In this document: positions 33,751 through 46,272 of the stretch, piece by piece | Layout of the letters: each line of letters starts with the position of its first letter | Numbering within the stretch: the first letter of the stretch is position 1 | Assembly (NCBI RefSeq): GCF_026210795.1 | Contig: NC_089451.1 | Location: forward strand, 2,712,001-2,776,000 | Reading direction: 5' to 3' | DNA: 64,000 bases | Origin: Rhizophagus irregularis | Lineage: Eukaryota > Glomeromycota > Glomeromycetes > Glomerales > Glomeraceae | Notes under the pieces: generated by a model | The model's database searches: none | What the model was told of the DNA's origin: nothing | The model's input: only the letters and a program-made list of their open reading frames with translations | Program-made: the position numbers and the translations under genes

Positions 33751-34839
33751 CACGGCATTATATAACATATTACAGTCGTACAGCAGCGATCGACAAAATC
33801 AAAAAATCAGCTGATGATCACAAAGAATTTCGTTCTTTTTATAGATTTCCAAATTCATTTTTATTCGATTGTTCAAAGAACTTCGGGTGAAACCACATTA
33901 ATAATTTTTGGATTCGGCTAATTAGATCCGATCACCATAGACGGTTAAATTATAAAATTTGTATCTCTCTAGTTCCCTCCCTCGATAGTTCTAGAGCTAT
34001 AAATCACGAGATGATCGACCAATCAGATTTTCCGTAGCAACTGAGCACGGATAAAATTGCGCAAAAAAATTTATTTTTTTACATTATCGAACTTTCTGCT
34101 TTAAGATTTCGGTCTTTTCATCCTTAGTTAGAAATTAGATTACCACTTCGTTTATGTTCCAGAAATTAGTAAATTATTATATAATTACTTATTATTTTAG
34201 GTAATGAAAAATCACGTGTAAATTCCGTTTCGGAATGCTGATCACCAAGAAAAAGTTTTAAAACGAACACTATTTTCTGATGCAACACTCCGCATACAGT
34301 CATATCATACATACATGAGTTAAAAAACACAATGTATATTAAATTTTGCTCGAATTGTAACGCAAATCTCTATAGTTAAAACATTATATAAGTAGCGCAG
34401 TAGATTATTAATCTTAATAAATATCGTCGAAGATTGTAAAAAATATCATTTTCACTCGGTCAACCTTTGGGGTTTCAGAAGTGGAGAAGGTGTAGATTGG
34501 CGAGCTATTACCATTCTTGTAATTTTTGTGTTAAGCATCAAGAATGTGTGCTATATTAATACAAACATCTGTTGGTACTTGGCAAAAATTAAAGACACAT
34601 CAATAGTATAACAAAACTCACTCTAAACCCAAGGAGATTTTTAATAAATGGTCCCAATAAACTTTCCGCTGCCAACATGGTTTTGGAACAATTAACATAG
34701 CAACTTCTGATAAAAAATCAAAAATTAACGTCATAATATTATGATAGACAATATATTGCCCACTTTTGACCTATTAATTTCATTGAGACGAGAGTGAATA
34801 CACATCCATTCAGATGAATTAACAAAAATCACGAAACAT
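33751..34839. other. Gene-free stretch
   Basis: No gene supported. It is less AT-rich than average and its right part (34440-34839) may contain decayed 3' sequence of the neighbouring pseudogene. Confidence 0.4.
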
Positions 34840-37320
34840 TCTTCATACCAGTTGATTGGATTCCCATGACAAAGATTTCAGCTAAATCTTTCTTTTTTTA
34901 AAAAAATGAAGCACATCATAGAAGTTATCTATCATGTATGTCCTTCAATTCTATTTTTAATGCTGTATGATCCTCACGAAACTTCAGATCATCATGGTCT
35001 CTTTGAGTGATGCCAACTTCTGCAGTTAACAGTTCACACCATAATTGCGTAACTCCATAACAACATCTAATTTAGTAGACTCATTCCCAAGTTTAACGTA
35101 TTCTGCATGGATTTTACGTCTTTTTCTAGTATGCACTGCTTTAGATTCTTTCTCGATCCTAAGTATTTACAAAGTTTTAACATCTAATTGAAGAAAAAAA
35201 ATCAGGTATCAGATAGTGTACCAATATGTTTGGAAACGACCGCTGTCATATTCCTCCAAAAGATCAGTTAAGATAGGAGATATAATTCTTAATATATGGT
35301 CACTTTCTCATGTTGGGAGAGACAATATATTTACTTTACGTCTGTAACACTTATGACTGTAGAAAAAAATAACAGAAGTTAAGATATTTTATTTTGTTCT
35401 GTATTAAGCGTATTAAGTGACTTACAAAAAAGAAATAATTTCGGCCGATAAATTGCCATCTTCAGATCCAATGTTTGATAGTTTATCTTTTAACTGTTTA
35501 AATTTCTCTATAATGTAAACATTATGAATTAACATTTTTTCATACCATGGTACAATAATAAATATAACAAATATAAGCATTATTACCAAACTGGTTTTGT
35601 TAATTAAATGAATTACAGTTTCATCAATTTGATCTTTTAATAATTTTTGCCAACACGTTCTGAATAATTTCGCTTTATCTTCAGTCTTCAGAATTCGTGA
35701 CCACTCAAGACTTGACCAGTTCGTCAAATCGATTATTCTTAATTCTATTGCTCTGAATTTACAAAAAGACGTTGACAATATTTGTTACTAGATTAATAAT
35801 TGCACATAATCATACATGGAAAAATACTCACTGAACTTATATATTTTTTTCGCTCATACGATCCATAACCAACTTCCATATCTCTTCCAGGTCCTTAGAT
35901 GTAAAAGCCTTTTAATCTGTAAGTAAAGTCATCAATAATTACTTAGAGAAACAAAGGATTGTACTAAATGAAATCAAGCAAAACTACCGGTTTCATTTGC
36001 TCTTTTCTCTAATTCTATCATAAATCCATTGATGATATCCACAGTTTGTGAGTTGGCTGTACTTGTTTCGGAAGAAATAGTTGTGGTACTTCATGGGTTC
36101 GACTGTAAATTGATATCAACTTCCTTTTCCATATCTTGATTTGACTGATATATTTGATGAGGTGGAGCAGATAATGATAGTCACTAAAAATGCTCACTAT
36201 AAAATTCAAGATGACATTTATATAACAAAAGTTTATTGTTATATTCTCATTCTAACCTTTGGAAATGAGTTTCGCTTTTGTCCAATAGATACAGTGGATT
36301 GGAAAATATCTTCGTCAGGATTATTGTCACCGCCAGTGATTTTATGAGGAGGTATTTGAGTTCCATTTGCATAATAACAGGAACAGCAAAAAGTTATTGA
36401 TTAAATGTCTGAATAACACTAAAAATCATTCTTATCATCTTTCGTATCATTTCTATCTAATAAGCTGGGGTTGAGAGGTTTTTAACTATCTTCATTATCG
36501 GCCTTACTTAGTAAATCACTTATTTCCAAATCATCGTATATGCGATCTTGTGATTCCTAAAAAAAAAGAACGCAACTATTCGGTCTCAATTGAACATCAT
36601 GATAACTGGACAATCTACTTATGATGTGAAGGCAATACCTCATCCTTCTGATGTCAGTTCTGATGTGATTTCCGATTGTCCAGATGAACTTGCTTTATCA
36701 ACCTCACTATTCCAATCCTATGAAAGAATGAGATCAATACCACAATTGGGTATACTATAAGAATTACAAACATTAATTGTATCTTACAGCATAAACATCA
36801 GATTTCTGGTTCATTCGATCATTTATTCTTACGTTTTGAAAATCTTCTCGTGTATCATCTGTTATATTTACCCTTTTCTAAAATAAAGAAACTATGTTAA
36901 TAAAGAATGACTCATGTGTTGCCCAATTATGCAATGAATTTCGTACTACTTACTTTTGCCCGAGACCTTCTTATATCTAGTAATGAATCCCCAATGGTTT
37001 TCAACTATTTTAGTTGCTGATGAGATCATTTGGAGGCAAGTTTGTTAGATGGTAATGGAAGAAAACTATGACCGAACATAAATAACTCATACATTCTTTT
37101 GCTCATGAATTTTACGAACATGATTAACGATATCATAATTTATATTTTTGATTGTAATAATGTCAATAAAATTTTGGTTATAAATATCTAATACTTCTTG
37201 AGATGTCGTATCAGGTTTCTCATTATGATATATAAAATTTGTAAAAAGTTCAACACGATTCCATCTCATTAAGAGTGTCTTAGGGAGAAAAATTGGCTAA
37301 TCCTTGAATTTGGCTGGCAA
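34840..37320 (-). pseudogene. Decayed multi-exon gene of unknown family
   Basis: Minus-strand coding-like segments occur in a consistent order with plausible short introns. They are RWNRVELFTNFIYHNEKPDT and DIVNHVRKIHEQ (37269-37087), VENHWGSLLDIRRSRAK (about 37010-36955), VNITDDTREDFQNVRINDRM (about 36870-36815), ESQDRIYDDLEISDLLSKAD (about 36560-36500), TVDIINGFMIELEKRANET (about 36045-35992), EEIWKLVMDRMSEKN, NWSSLEWSRILKTEDKAKLF (about 35700) and REDHTALKIELKDIHD (about 34950). Base composition is less AT-rich than the flanks. Stops and frame changes between and inside the segments argue for decay, although unrecognised introns could explain some. No catalytic motif is recognised, so no function is proposed. 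Confidence 0.4.
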
Positions 37321-38416
37321 AGGTTTGGATCAAGCGTGAAATTGACTGTTTTGCCCATCTATTGTTGCAAAAAAAGAGGTCTCTTGTTTCACTCTACAAT
37401 AAATTCTGATCTGCTAAAGCAGATCATTAAAATTATGTTACGCACATATTGATTAAAACAAGTAATTGGTTAATAAACGTAATTAATACAGAAGGCTCAC
37501 AATTAGATAATAGTAATTAACGATTAGATTAATGGCAATATTCCATTTGAAGCAAATTATTAATTTCATTTAGTTACTTATCAGCCTAACTCTATAAATT
37601 GATCACGAGTTGGTAAAACCATGTGACGAAATTTTATTGGGCTGTGCCGAAATATAAAAAAAAATCTGTCAAAATTAATGAAATGCCGAAATAATTTTGA
37701 CATGACGAAATTTCTAAAATTGACGAGATTAATAAAATACCGAAATATTTTCGACATGGCGAAATTTCTGAAATTGAAAAATTGACAAAATGTTAAAATA
37801 TTCTTGACATGACAAAATGCTAAAATGTACAAAATTATTTTCACTATGTGAAAATTTTACATCGATAAAGTAAATAATAAGTAATAGAAATGAAGAGTTA
37901 GAGATATTGAGTGCGTAAATATGATTATTATGAGTACTTTATTTTTATTAATTGAATTACAATTTGAAATTTGGAAAAATAAATATTATAAACCTATCAT
38001 TTAAACTTAAGAAATGATTTACCTATCCTATGAAATCTATAACGTGTTATAAAAATGAACTGAATAATAAATTTTATGGGAAATCAGTTTTTTTGGTGTT
38101 CTGGTATTATAATATTTGATTAATGAGATATATAAATATTCCTGTACTACATTTCAATTTTGGCAATTTCGCCATTATTTTAGCATTTTATATATTAATA
38201 TCACTATTTTCGACATGCATCTTTAACCATGTATCATGACAATTTAATTTGAAATAAATATACGATTTTACTTATCATTTATTCATAGAAAAAATAAAAA
38301 TTAGATACAGTGAATTTAAGGAATTATAATGTAAATTATTCATATCTCTAAATCTAATAATTCATAATTAATGCCATACTATAAACTTCTAATATTTTTT
38401 TAGATTAAAATTTTAC
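37321..38416. other. Gene-free stretch with GACATG/CGAAAT repeats
   Basis: No gene. At about 37620-37860 a degenerate repeat of roughly 60 bp alternates CGAAATTTCT, AAAATTGA and GACATGACGAAA words in about four copies. The remainder is plain AT-rich DNA and includes the 3' flank of the repeat-protein gene. Confidence 0.5.
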
Positions 38417-39040
38417 TTATTTTGCTTTAGGGGGAAATTTTGGTCCATCCTTAGGACCGGGACCTTTTGGACCATCGAAATCTTTACCCTTTGGGCCTTT
38501 TGGACCATCGAAATCTTCACCCTTTGGACCTTTTGGACCATCGAAATCTTTACCCTTTGGACCTTTTGGACCATCGAAATCACCACCCTTTGGGCCTTTT
38601 GGACCATCGAAATCTTCACCTTTTGGGCCTTTTGGGCCTTCTGCTGGATCATCTAAGTCTCTACTCTTGAGACCTTTTGGATCATCGAAATCTTTACCCT
38701 TTGGGCCTTTTGGGCCATCGAAATCTTTACCCTTGGGATCTTTTGGACCATCAAAATCTTCACCCTTTGGGCCTTTTGGACCATCAAAATCTTTGCCTTT
38801 GGGACCTTTTGGACCATCGAAATCTTTACCCTTGGGATCTTTTGGACCATCAAAATCTCCACCTTTGGGGCCATCAGGAAATTTACCAGGAGGAGGTGGA
38901 GGAATTTTTAGTTTATGTTTATCCTCATCACCTCTTTTATTAATAACACCATTTTCCATGTTTCCAATTGGTGTGGCAACGGAACTAGCAGCGAAAAGGG
39001 CTAAATTTATAGCCAAAATTAGAGTGTAAGAGAGCTTCAT
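38417..39040 (-). CDS. Secreted Gly/Pro/Lys/Asp repeat protein, 207 aa
   Basis: The start chosen is ATG 39040, because it places a classical signal peptide (KLSYTLILAINLALFAASS) at the N-terminus; an upstream ATG at 39115 would bury it. A Lys-Arg pair at residues 35-36 (INKRGDED) is a possible Kex2 cleavage site, followed by a PPPPPGKFPDGPK hinge. Residues about 54-200 are roughly twelve tandem 11-mers of the type GPKGPKGKDFD (variants GED, GGD, DPK). The 33-bp DNA repeat is nearly identical between units, and one unit is degenerate (LKSRDLDDPAEGPK). The repeat is collagen-like in composition but lacks strict Gly-X-Y. Likely an extracellular or cell-wall protein or a candidate effector. No homologous domain is recognised. 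No introns and no stops. Confidence 0.8.
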   Translation of the reverse strand: MKLSYTLILAINLALFAASSVATPIGNMENGVINKRGDEDKHKLKIPPPPPGKFPDGPKGGDFDGPKDPKGKDFDGPKGPKGKDFDGPKGPKGEDFDGPKDPKGKDFDGPKGPKGKDFDDPKGLKSRDLDDPAEGPKGPKGEDFDGPKGPKGGDFDGPKGPKGKDFDGPKGPKGEDFDGPKGPKGKDFDGPKGPGPKDGPKFPPKAK

Positions 39041-41228
39041 TTTACGAGATTTTGAGCGAAATATTTCTAAAGGGTATTGGGATAAAATATCTCTATTTTT
39101 TTTTTTATAAGACAACTATTATATGTAACTTTGTTTTTTTCTTTTCAAGATATTAAGCTAACTTGAAAAAAACTGAAAGAAAAGAAGCATCATATTTATA
39201 TAAAAATTCATCAATATAATCTTTAATTTAAAAATAGATAAAATTTACCAAATAATTAAAACTCGTATGTTAAAAAGTCGGAAAGCCCTTTGCATAATTT
39301 GAAATTTTGATTATAAATAAATATATAATTATTAGTGCATTCGAAATTAAGGTAAAAAATCTTTCAATGATAACCAATAAATTATCTGGATATATCCTTG
39401 GCGTATGTAATGTTTTGATTTTTTTTTTTTAAGGAATTTTAATTGCTTGCGAACGAATAAAATAAAGAAAGAAAGTTTTGTTTATTCATAATTACTCAAT
39501 CATACCGTGTTTAGAATTGTTTTTCGTGTCAAAGTATGCGCGATTCCCCCTTTTTTATTTCTTCATCTCCTTATCTTTCACTTTTACATAATTCTCTCTC
39601 TTGGCTCGTGTGTGTGAAAATTTGATATCAAGTCTTTCAAATCGTATATATGATATGGTTACACGCACAAAAATCCAAAAGGTCTAAAAATATATTCCGA
39701 AGGAAGTCGCACATCTGTGTGTTGCAGATCATAAAATCTTGGCTGAATTTAACAAAGTTTGTAATTAGAGCCAAGTAAAAACTTAGCATTTAGCCTCAGC
39801 CAAGAGCCAAGAATTTAATAGAAGTTAGAAATTCTAGTACCGTTCGAAAGAATAAAATGATAATTGATTTAGCAACTATTGTTTTTGTGAAACTACTATA
39901 TTTTTAATTTAATTATTAGTATTTCTAATTATATAGTATAATAAATTTTTCTAGATCTTGAAGAATTATTTTCATAATCCATAATTATTCTTTATTTTTT
40001 TTTAAAAAAAAATTATTTTGTTAACGTATATTAAATGTAAAGAATCATATTTCGGCTTAATTTGAACCCGTATTCCCTGAAATTCATTGGCCTCATAAGA
40101 AAGACAAAAAAAAAAAAAATTCCATTCGGACTAGGCCGATTACATAAATACAATCTTGGATACTTTTCAATATGTAAGGGGTTTACTCAAATTTGCTGAT
40201 ACATTCCTATTTTACGATAATTTTAATTATAAAAAAGAATGGTGGGCTATGAAAAATAAATGAAACGATCTACACATGCTCAGATGTTAAATTCGATTCG
40301 TACAAACTTAAAAATTTTTAGCTTTTAGTCGATAATTAAAATTATTTAGCATTACGTGCATTAATCGGCTAGATTACCGATAAGATTTTTAAACATTCAT
40401 CTAAATTTGGAAACAACAATTACAAAAATAAAAAAAAAAAATTAAAATAGGATTATTCTTTTTTATTGTTACAGTATTGTTTATATTGTTACTTGGCTCT
40501 TGGCCACTCTAATCGAATAAAGTTACTAATTGTTCAATCCAAATAATCCAAATAATCTTATGATTTTTTAACACAGCGTGATGGTGATGATAAGTAAATG
40601 TTTTTTGTTTGAATCTAATAATATTAATAAAAAACTTGTTTCAATCATATATTATTATGATTAATTAAATAGGATAATATATTGTAATTATAATATGGGT
40701 GAGTAATAACAAGGGTATTAAAATATCATTTATTATAATTTTAAGAAATAATTAATGTTTATTAATCGTATTTTATCAACACTTAGTACAACTTGTGATT
40801 ATAATAAAATACTTGATAATTTAAATATTTCATATCTATTAACTAAAAGGGAAAGGTCTAAAGGAAAAAAACTCTCCTGTCGATCCCTCGACAAAAATTT
40901 TTTACGAGGAGAAAAAAGACTTGGGAGAATTTAGTATATATCAGATATATAAAGTTCTTATTTTAACACGTTTCTTACGTCCAACTCGTTTGTCAAGCTG
41001 ATTTCAAAAAAAATATTAGTTTTCTAAACGTGCTTAGTGTGATTATCTTAAACATTGATCAACTTATGAAACGCAAATAATCTTTTTTCTTGAAAAATTT
41101 CACATCGTAAAATCTACAAAATTAATTTCTTTTATCACTAAGCCAAGAATGAAAATTTTTTCTTAAAAACACTTTCTTATTCCAAAAAAGAACATTTTTT
41201 CTTACATCAAGAAAAAAACAATTTTTTT
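39041..41228. other. Gene-free stretch
   Basis: No supported gene. The first 150 bp should carry the promoter of the repeat-protein gene. A T9/A9 junction lies at about 39994-40012. A TTTTTTCTT/AAGAAAAA-rich segment occurs at about 41080-41225. Confidence 0.5.
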
Positions 41229-41376
41229 TATGCCTGCATGGTACAATCAGATGGGCGTACTCTGGGTGGGTCTGTGATGGTATGAAAGATGACCTCCTTG
41301 GTCAGTTGGGTTTCTACCTTAGTCTGGAATGTTTCTGGATGTTACTCACCAGAAGTGCAATCAAAAAAAAAAAAAA
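41229..41376 (+). mobile_element. Possible SINE-like retroposon with A14 tail
   Basis: A 135-bp body of distinctly higher GC (beginning near ATGCCTGCATGGTACAATC and containing GATGGGCGTACTCTGGGTGG) ends in AATC followed by about 14 A. Sharp composition change plus a poly(A) end is SINE-like. A GGTTTCTACC word only loosely resembles an RNA polymerase III B box, and no target duplication is clear. Confidence 0.3.
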
Positions 41377-41772
41377 GGTTTCCATTTTATTAAACTTTTA
41401 TAAATAATAAACAAATGATTCATTTCAACCCACAAAACACATTACACGCTCCCGTGACATTGATGTCATAAAACTTTGGTGATCATTTTATACTTAAATT
41501 CTCGCGTAGTTGATGACGCAGCAATCGCAATTGTACTTAAAATTTTTACATTTAAAAGCCATTTTTAACTTTTAAAAAATGATTTATATATTTTTTTTAA
41601 TAGTACTAATTGGTAATAAGTGAAATTATATATTTTTTATAATACAAATAATAAAAGTCTTTAATAACTGAAGTACTGCTGAACTATATAACGTATATAA
41701 TATTATGTCAAAATATTAACTTTTTTTTTTTTTAAACTAAATAAATTTATCAGGTCAATTAAAAAAAAATTT
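41377..41772. other. Gene-free spacer
   Basis: AT-rich; it contains the 3' flank of the minus-strand channel gene. Confidence 0.45.
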
Positions 41773-44700
41773 TTATATTATATTTTGATTTTGTATTGTA
41801 GAGATTAAATTTTTGATAGTTTCTTCCATAGAATTTAATTTTCCAGAAAATTCTTTTTTCATGGATATAATTTTTTCTTTCAATAATCTAGTTTCTTCAT
41901 CATCATCATCATTATTTTGAATAATATTAGTTGATTTAGATGAAGATTTTGATTTTGATAATTTCTCCTTATTATCATTTTCATCAACAAACCAATATAA
42001 TGATAATGGAGTTTCTTGTTCTTTATTTGGTGATGCAATAGAATCAGTTTCAGTTGAATAATAATATGAAAGATCTTGATAATGATATCCTCCTCCTTCA
42101 TTATCATCATCATCGTCATTATCATCATCATCATCCCAAGGATTTTTGTCATCATCTTTTGATAAGAAATTCTCATGATTTTTTCTTGCTTTCTCAGATT
42201 TTCTTAACCATTCTTCAATATAATCAGATTTTCCGATATAATAAATATATCGAGGATTTCCTCTTTTACTTCCAAGAGGTTTTTCGATCGTTTCATAATC
42301 TTCGATCAATTCCGCTCGATATTCTAATACAGCATGTCTACCAATTTCTTTAGCATCATCATATGCACCACTAAAAATTAAATATTATATATAAGTTTAT
42401 TTGAAAATATGATTAATATAAATAAGCATTATTTTTTTTTTATATATTAAAACTTACGTCATGATCGCAATCAACATATTCTGTAAAATTGTTACAAGAA
42501 GGATACTACCAATAATAGAATAAACATCTACTGGCCAAAAATTCCATTGTTCTAATTGATCCCAACGACCACTGGTCCAAAAGAAAACTGATTCAACAGA
42601 TTTAATAAAATTTGTGTAATAATTATCTGATATACTGTTCACATCAATCACTTGTTCCACTTTATATGGTAATGGTTCACTTGTATTCGAATCAGTAGGT
42701 GTGATCTGAAAGGAGGAACCATCAGGTTTGATGCCTATGGATTCAGTATTATTAAGTAAAACAAACCTATTAAAAATAAATTAAATTTTATTATAAGTTT
42801 TAGTAAAAATATCGATCGTTAACGTTATTTTTTGAAATTTTTTAAAACCTTCACTTACATAGCATGACCAAATCCGAGGACAACCATAAGAATAAAAATT
42901 AAGAAAGGTATAATTTGTTTAAAAATATTGACTATAATATAAATGTAAGCTCCAGATTTTTCAAAGTATCGTAACAACTATTTTTATTAAAAAATAAAGT
43001 TAGTATCAAAATATTTGTACGATATGTATATTTAAATATTCATTTAAAAAGCTTACCAAAAAAAGTTCCAACCACATTACTAAAATCGCAAATGAATTAA
43101 AAATAGTATATATTCGAACGTCTCTTATAATTTCTTCAATTTGCTCTTGAGATTCTTCATCAAAATCGAGTACGACTTTAAAACCAATGTATAAACTTAA
43201 ACTAGCTATCACTAATGGTAAAATGACTGAAAACAAATCAAAAAAATTATAAAGTCCAAAATATCTTCTCCATCCCTCATATTTTAATTGAATTCTTTCA
43301 GTATTCAATAAATAAAATCCAAACCAATAAAATAAAAAATATAGTACAAGTGCCAACCACGAAGCACTACTAATTCGTTCACTTATTCCTTTAATTGCAT
43401 TGGTTATAATTGCAAAAAGAAATGCAAATACAACGTATATAAGTGCATGTCTTAAGAAATAATTTCTTGCCGCTTTCCATTTAAAATCAATTACTGCGGC
43501 CATTGACGGATTATCATAAATTTGTGCAGCATTGTCTTCTCTTATCATTCTCAAGAATGGACTCATATGATGCTTTTTTCTAAGCACATGACCACGTGGC
43601 CAAAATAACAATTTTAAAAATTTGAAAGGAATCTTCCAGTTTTCTACTCGTTTATCCTCAAAAACTTTCTCAGGGTATACGGTAAAATCTGGAAGAGGTA
43701 CCATGTAAACCTGATTAATTAGTGAAGAATTAGGGGCAGTTGTTTTGCTCACTAAATCTGAAATAATTTTCTCTCCACTAAAAAAAAAAAAATGATAAGA
43801 AAAAATTTAATTATTTTCGTTTATGGTCTGTCTCATTAATTATTAATATATCAATATCTACCTTTGTTTTCCTTTAACGATTGATTTTTGTAAGAAATTA
43901 CGCTCTTTTCTTTTCTTAGTGAGACCCAAATTTACGTTTAACGCATGAACATCTTTCTCATTACTTCTATCCATGTCTTTATCACGAATTTTAGATTGAT
44001 CCAAGTAAACTTCACTGGCACCAAAACAAGGCTTTTGAAATAGTTCTTCAACATAAAATTCTAAATTATATTCATAAAGGATCGGAATTGCTTTAGCAAC
44101 GGTAAACATCCAATTTGAAGATTCTAAAGCATTATTAGAATAATAATCTAATAAATATTTAACTATAATCGTATCTTTACGATAACCTCCTTTTGTACAT
44201 ACGATAGCGATTTCAAGATCAGTCTCTTTCGCGAGTTGACCACCCCAAGAATTACATCTTGGAATATGCAAATAATTATTTTTTCCATCAGATATGGAAA
44301 ATAAAATATTTCTAATAATGTTTGCACAATTACCACGAATTAGATTTGCCATAATATCATAACGTATATCTAACATCCTCCATAAACCACATCTTTTAGT
44401 TAAATATTTTCTAATGATTCGTTCAGTTTGTTGAATCAATTCATCAAATTGATGTTGCCTTTTTGGATCTAAAGGTTGGTCTTTTTTCTCATTAAAAAAT
44501 TCCAATGCCTCACAAGCATGTACCGAAGGATTAACTTTTTCAGGCCATTCAAGTGTAACTGTATCTCCAAGTTCAGAAAGTGAATTTATGGAAGGAATAT
44601 ATAATGTTAAAGAGAATTCTTTGTGACCAACTTCCAAAGATTGAATTTGCATTGGTCGATTAAAATTATTTGTCCAAATATATTCAAGAACTTTCGTAGA

Positions 44701-46272
44701 TGATGTAGTTGACGTTCCACTTTTTCTTTTACGCCATACTTGAACAGTGGATCCACCAATAAATAATTGAATAGATTTATTATCATCAAGATAAACCGAA
44801 GTACATTCATAATTTTTATTTAATATCCAAGGTTCAGGATTCCTAATAATTCTATTTTCGAATTTAGAACCTAAATATTTTCCATAAGAATCGTAAATTG
44901 AATGATAATTCATGGTAGTATTAGTTGTTACAGCAGTTGATGAGGAAGAATTGGACTTTTTGTTAAGTTGAATATTATTGTTAAGTTGAATAACATTTCT
45001 TGTATTATAATTTATAGGATCTAATAATTTAATTATTTCAGAATCTTGTAATAAAGAAATAATATTCCCATCATCATTAATTGTAATAAGATTTCCTGAA
45101 GAATTAGCTAACCTTTGATGATGCTCACATTTTTTAGGAAATAATGAAAAAGTATCATTTATCCTTCTAATACAATTATCGGAACTACTAAATAAATCCC
45201 AAACTACAATATTAAGAGTTTTAACTAATTCTGAAGTTTCTTCATTATAACTTTCTTTTTCAATAACGATCAATAATTTTTCATCATTCTTTACGAAATC
45301 AAAAAAAAGTATTTGAATATTTGTTTCATTAAATTTTTTTGTAGTAACTTCCAAACCATTCTCCATTAAATAAATGGTAATACTATTTGCACCACGACAA
45401 TAAGCGAATAAAGATTCATTATTTGATATAGCATAACAAGAATAACCTCTTCCTGAAATTGAAGCAGCAGTTTCCTCAGATTTTTGAAAAGTATTTTCTA
45501 ATAAACTTGTTTTTAAATTATACATTTCAACAGTTTGTCTTTTATTTTTATAACTTTCTACTAAAAAACGACCTTTTACTAAATTTTGTTGAATAGAAAA
45601 ACTAGAAATCTCATTATTTAATAATTTACTTGGTAAATTAAAATTTTCAACGGATTTATCAGAGAAGAGACCAAACCAACCTTGAACATAATTTTCATTT
45701 ATCATAGAATTGATTTTATCATGATGAATAGAAAATCTTGAAATTCCATAAGAATTTATAAGAGCTAAATCTGTCTTTTCAGAAACCGAACTATCATCAT
45801 CTAAGAATTTAATTATACCGCCCATATCATTAATTGAAGATGAAATTCTCGCTTGTTTAGCAGAAGAAATAACCCAAGTATGTTTAATAGTTGAATCAGC
45901 ATTATTAACATCATCATCAAAACAAGAGACGGCAATTAACACATCAGTTGTTTTATCAGGTAAAGTAATTTCATTAGATACGGCTAAACTCCAAATTACA
46001 GCAGGAGTATCAAAATTTTTAAAACTATTATAATTCAAATTATATAATTTTGATATATTATCGGATTGACATAATTTTAATTGATAAGCTGTGGTGCTTA
46101 ATGTTACTATCTGAGTACCATCTGGACTTATAGCTATATATTGATGACCATTATAAATATTCCTTTTGTTACTATACTTTGATTCAAAAGAAGCAATTGA
46201 CCTAATCTCTGCTTTTTCTTCGTCACTATATAAATGCGATGGTGTTTGATTAGTTTTCTTGAATGCAAGCAT
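41773..46272 (-). CDS. Beta-propeller / TRP-like ion-channel protein, 1385 aa, 5 exons
   Basis: Exons 46272-43862, 43777-43057, 42977-42859, 42766-42458 and 42370-41773 join to 1386 in-frame codons with GT-AG borders. Residues 1 to about 800 form a WD-like propeller (YIAISPDGTQIVTLSTTAYQ at the start) with a HACEALEF segment and the linker NWMFTVAKAIPILYEYN. A conserved pre-channel motif (YDNPSMAAVIDFKW) leads into six hydrophobic helices: the first three in exon 2, the fourth ending at the exon 2/3 junction (MWLELFL), the fifth in exon 3 (QIIPFLIFILMVVLGFGHAM), and the sixth ending LQNMLIAIM in exon 4. The pore loop has FFWTSGRWDQ. The C-terminus has a strongly acidic Asp run and a terminal coiled coil. 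It is the paralogue of 2799-8465. The last three introns match in position, whereas the propeller is a single exon here. Gated ion flow is inferred from family only. Confidence 0.9.

Noticed and set aside
36095-36104. GGTTCGACT word resembling a tRNA T-loop
   Set aside because: No acceptor stem, D-arm or anticodon arm can be drawn around it; it lies within coding-like segments of a pseudogene.
38467-38943. Plus-strand frames over the 11-mer repeat gene, some rich in Pro/Leu/His
   Set aside because: They are antisense shadows produced by the repetitive GC-richer DNA of the secreted protein gene, which alone has a signal peptide and clean ends.
42054-42353. Plus-strand 99-codon His/Tyr-rich frame
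   Set aside because: Antisense to the Asp-rich C-terminal exon of the channel gene; the His codons mirror GAT repeats.
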